Below the pieces are notes generated by a model, which was not told where the DNA came from, ran no database searches, and saw only the letters and a program-made list of their open reading frames with translations. This document shows, piece after piece, positions 3,592 to 5,239 of a DNA stretch of 5,239 bases (its first letter is position 1; every line of letters starts with the position of its first letter). This DNA is from JBILVQ01 sp044370375 (GTDB taxonomy: Bacteria; Bacteroidota; Bacteroidia; UBA4408). The stretch is taken from assembly GCA_044370375.1 (NCBI GenBank), contig JBILVQ010000213.1, positions 1-5,239 of the forward strand, written 5' to 3'. The position numbers were made by a program, and so were the translations under genes.

Positions 3592-5239
3592 ATGATTCAT
3601 AGTTATCGAAATATAATATCCCTAAGGCCACCAAACCATTTTTTAAAAAGTGGAATTTTGGTAATGGTGTTTTTACTAATTTACAAAACTGGGTTTGGAC
3701 AATGTGGAAGTGGTTTTGTAGTGCCTCCATGTAATCCTCCATTCATTGCAAACATTAGCAATCCTTCTTCTGCCTCTCAAGGAATTTGTCTGTTTTCAGG
3801 AAATGATTCTATTGCAATAAAGAATACAAGCGTAGGTCTTGCTGACTCTGTTGTTTTTTGCTGGCCTTTTGGATCGCCTGCTGTTGAAGGTTTTTCAGGA
3901 AATTTTACAGGGGTTTTAAAAAGGAAAATTCCATATAATCCTGACACCGTTTGTGTTGGCGTAATTAGTTCAACGGTTATGGCCGCCTTCTACCAAAACT
4001 GTTCCGGCACAATGACCAAGGTTGGAGAGCAGCCCTACACATTTTACCTATATCCCAAACCAAGTTCAGCGTTTTATACTTCTCCAAATGATTCTTTATG
4101 CCTGAATAACCAGCCCTTCAATTTTAATATTAACTGTGCCTTGCAGGGTTTGGTTACCTACCATTGGAATTTTGGAGATCCAACTACATTAGCGGATACT
4201 AGTAATTCAAGTAATCCTTCTTATTCTTATTCCGCCCAGGGAACATATACAGTGACTTGTACTGCAAGGCATACCGTTTGCAACACTTCAACCGTAACTC
4301 AGCGAACTGTTGTTGTAGGTGGAATTCCCAACCCTATTATTAACGCAGTTCCATTTTTCTTTTGCTCAAATGGTCAAAGCGTATTAAATGCTGGGGCGGG
4401 TTATACAAATTATTTATGGTCAACGGGAGCCACTACACAATCTATTTCTGTTACCACAGCAGGAAACTATACGGTAACCGTAACCAACTCCTTTGGTTGT
4501 TCAGCTAGTACAGATACTGCAGTTTCGGTTTTTCCTCAACCAAATCCAATTATTATTGGGGATATCTCCATTTGCCAAGGAAGCACGGCAACCCTTGATG
4601 CTGGCGCAGGATTCACCAGTTATGTTTGGTCAACTGGAGAAACATCACAAGTAATAAATCCTACAACGGCAGGAAACTATACTGTCACAGTTACCGATGG
4701 AAACGGTTGCTCTGCAAGCACAACTCATTCGCTTGGACTAAGCAATACTGTTTTAACGAACATTACCGGAGTGCCGGCAATTTGTTCGGGTGCGGCTGCA
4801 AATCTAGATGCAGGACCGGGTTATGCTACCTATTTATGGTCCACTTCTGAGACTACTCAAGTAATTAATCCTACGGCAATCGGCTCTTATTCTGTAACTG
4901 TAACAGATGCAAATGGATGCACGGGCACATCATCTGTTATTGTTTCTGCAATGGCAGTTCCAACTCCAAACATAACCGGAATAAATATTATTTGCCAAGG
5001 AGATCCTACAACATTTGATGCCGGCGGAGGATATAGTAGTTATTTGTGGTCAACGAGTGAAGTTACCCAATCCATTAGCCCAACAACTCCAGGTTTATAT
5101 TCTGTTATAGTTACAAATTCCGCAGGTTGTTCCGGAACAGCTTCCTATACCTTAACCATTAATCCTAGTCCAATTGCCTCCATTAGCGGTACCTTATCTA
5201 TTTGTCAAAATGACCTAGCTACTGCTACATTAAATGCCG
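3592..5239 (+). CDS. Large secreted PKD/Ig-like repeat protein, N-terminal part
   Basis: Open frame of 549 codons that continues past the right edge. Residues 1-36 form a signal peptide with a long basic start and a hydrophobic core GILVMVFLLIY (21-31); cleavage is likely before Q37 (GFG-Q), a common Bacteroidota pattern. Residues 38-156 are Cys-rich and unrecognised. A PKD domain covers about 157-243, with the hallmark WNFGD at 192-196 and a final strand AQGTYTVTCTA. From 246 onward come Ig-like repeats with motifs IC-x-G, LDAG-x-GY, YLWSTGETTQ, TAGNYTVTVTD and NGCSAS. Such proteins are typical surface adhesins, gliding or matrix proteins exported by the type IX system, which would need a C-terminal sorting domain beyond the window. 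Its binding partner is unknown. A candidate promoter sits just upstream, so it is probably transcribed on its own. A PorP/SprF-like gene lies 3.5 kb upstream. Confidence 0.9.
   Translation, partial: MIHSYRNIISLRPPNHFLKSGILVMVFLLIYKTGFGQCGSGFVVPPCNPPFIANISNPSSASQGICLFSGNDSIAIKNTSVGLADSVVFCWPFGSPAVEGFSGNFTGVLKRKIPYNPDTVCVGVISSTVMAAFYQNCSGTMTKVGEQPYTFYLYPKPSSAFYTSPNDSLCLNNQPFNFNINCALQGLVTYHWNFGDPTTLADTSNSSNPSYSYSAQGTYTVTCTARHTVCNTSTVTQRTVVVGGIPNPIINAVPFFFCSNGQSVLNAGAGYTNYLWSTGATTQSISVTTAGNYTVTVTNSFGCSASTDTAVSVFPQPNPIIIGDISICQGSTATLDAGAGFTSYVWSTGETSQVINPTTAGNYTVTVTDGNGCSASTTHSLGLSNTVLTNITGVPAICSGAAANLDAGPGYATYLWSTSETTQVINPTAIGSYSVTVTDANGCTGTSSVIVSAMAVPTPNITGINIICQGDPTTFDAGGGYSSYLWSTSEVTQSISPTTPGLYSVIVTNSAGCSGTASYTLTINPSPIASISGTLSICQNDLATATLNA
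4327..5239 (+). repeat. Tandem 70-residue (210-bp) Ig-like repeats
   Basis: Four full units and the start of a fifth. The first cysteine of each unit is at residue 258, 328, 398, 468 and 538, and the second (in the xGC motif) at 303, 373, 443 and 513: exactly 70 residues each time, with 45 between the pair, so each unit may hold one disulfide. The core YLWST(G/S) and NYTVTVT motifs are kept while the linkers and most synonymous codons differ, so the copies are old rather than freshly duplicated. The array runs off the right edge. Confidence 0.9.

Noticed and set aside
4626..4850. 74-codon frame inside the repeat protein
   Set aside because: Out-of-frame shadow of the large repeat coding region.

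Overview
The window looks like a chromosomal stretch from a member of the Bacteroidota, probably an environmental flavobacterium- or sphingobacterium-like lineage. Four things point there: AT-rich genes with no clear Shine-Dalgarno sequences, two matches to the Bacteroidota -33/-7 promoter (TTG...TAnnTTTG), the tail of a PorP/SprF-type type IX secretion (T9SS) protein, and a large secreted PKD/Ig-like repeat protein of the kind T9SS exports. Every supported gene lies on the + strand.

Layout. Bases 1-126 hold the last 41 codons of a PorP/SprF-family protein. Bases 173-664 encode a complete DUF1572/DinB-fold protein with a three-histidine metal site. Bases 700-1033 are a structured, apparently non-coding spacer. 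Bases 1036-1698 encode a 220-aa lipoprotein of unknown function. Bases 1699-2281 are non-coding: a terminator-like hairpin, three TTGCCCC copies, a perfect 16-bp inverted repeat with a competing third copy, and a candidate promoter. Bases 2282-2803 encode a two-helix membrane protein with a C-terminal domain that may be PH-like. Bases 2801-2944 form a second structured spacer. Bases 3094-3276 may encode a 60-aa membrane peptide. Bases 3277-3591 are mostly empty but hold a good promoter. From 3592 to the right edge runs the N-terminal 549 codons of a secreted protein: signal peptide, Cys-rich region, PKD domain, then Ig-like repeats whose cysteines recur every 70 residues.

Most unusual signal. 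The middle of the window (about 700-2945) resembles a run of gene cassettes. Two different small genes are each followed by a related hairpin spacer that starts TAACAnCAC, shares the 10-mer AAGTTCAGTT and ends near CAAAAC. The gene at 2282-2803 is bracketed by a perfect 10-bp inverted pair (GTTATGCCTA at 2250-2259, TAGGCATAAC at 2801-2810). If 2251-2944 were excised as a circle, its ends would join into a long attC-like hairpin with GTTATGC/GCATAAC outer boxes, as expected of an integron cassette. No integrase is present and the core boxes are imperfect, so this is a hypothesis.

How the genes relate. PorP/SprF proteins are known T9SS partners, and the repeat protein at the right end is a plausible T9SS substrate. 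They are separated by the accessory genes and need not work together. No shared pathway is visible among the three small genes in between.
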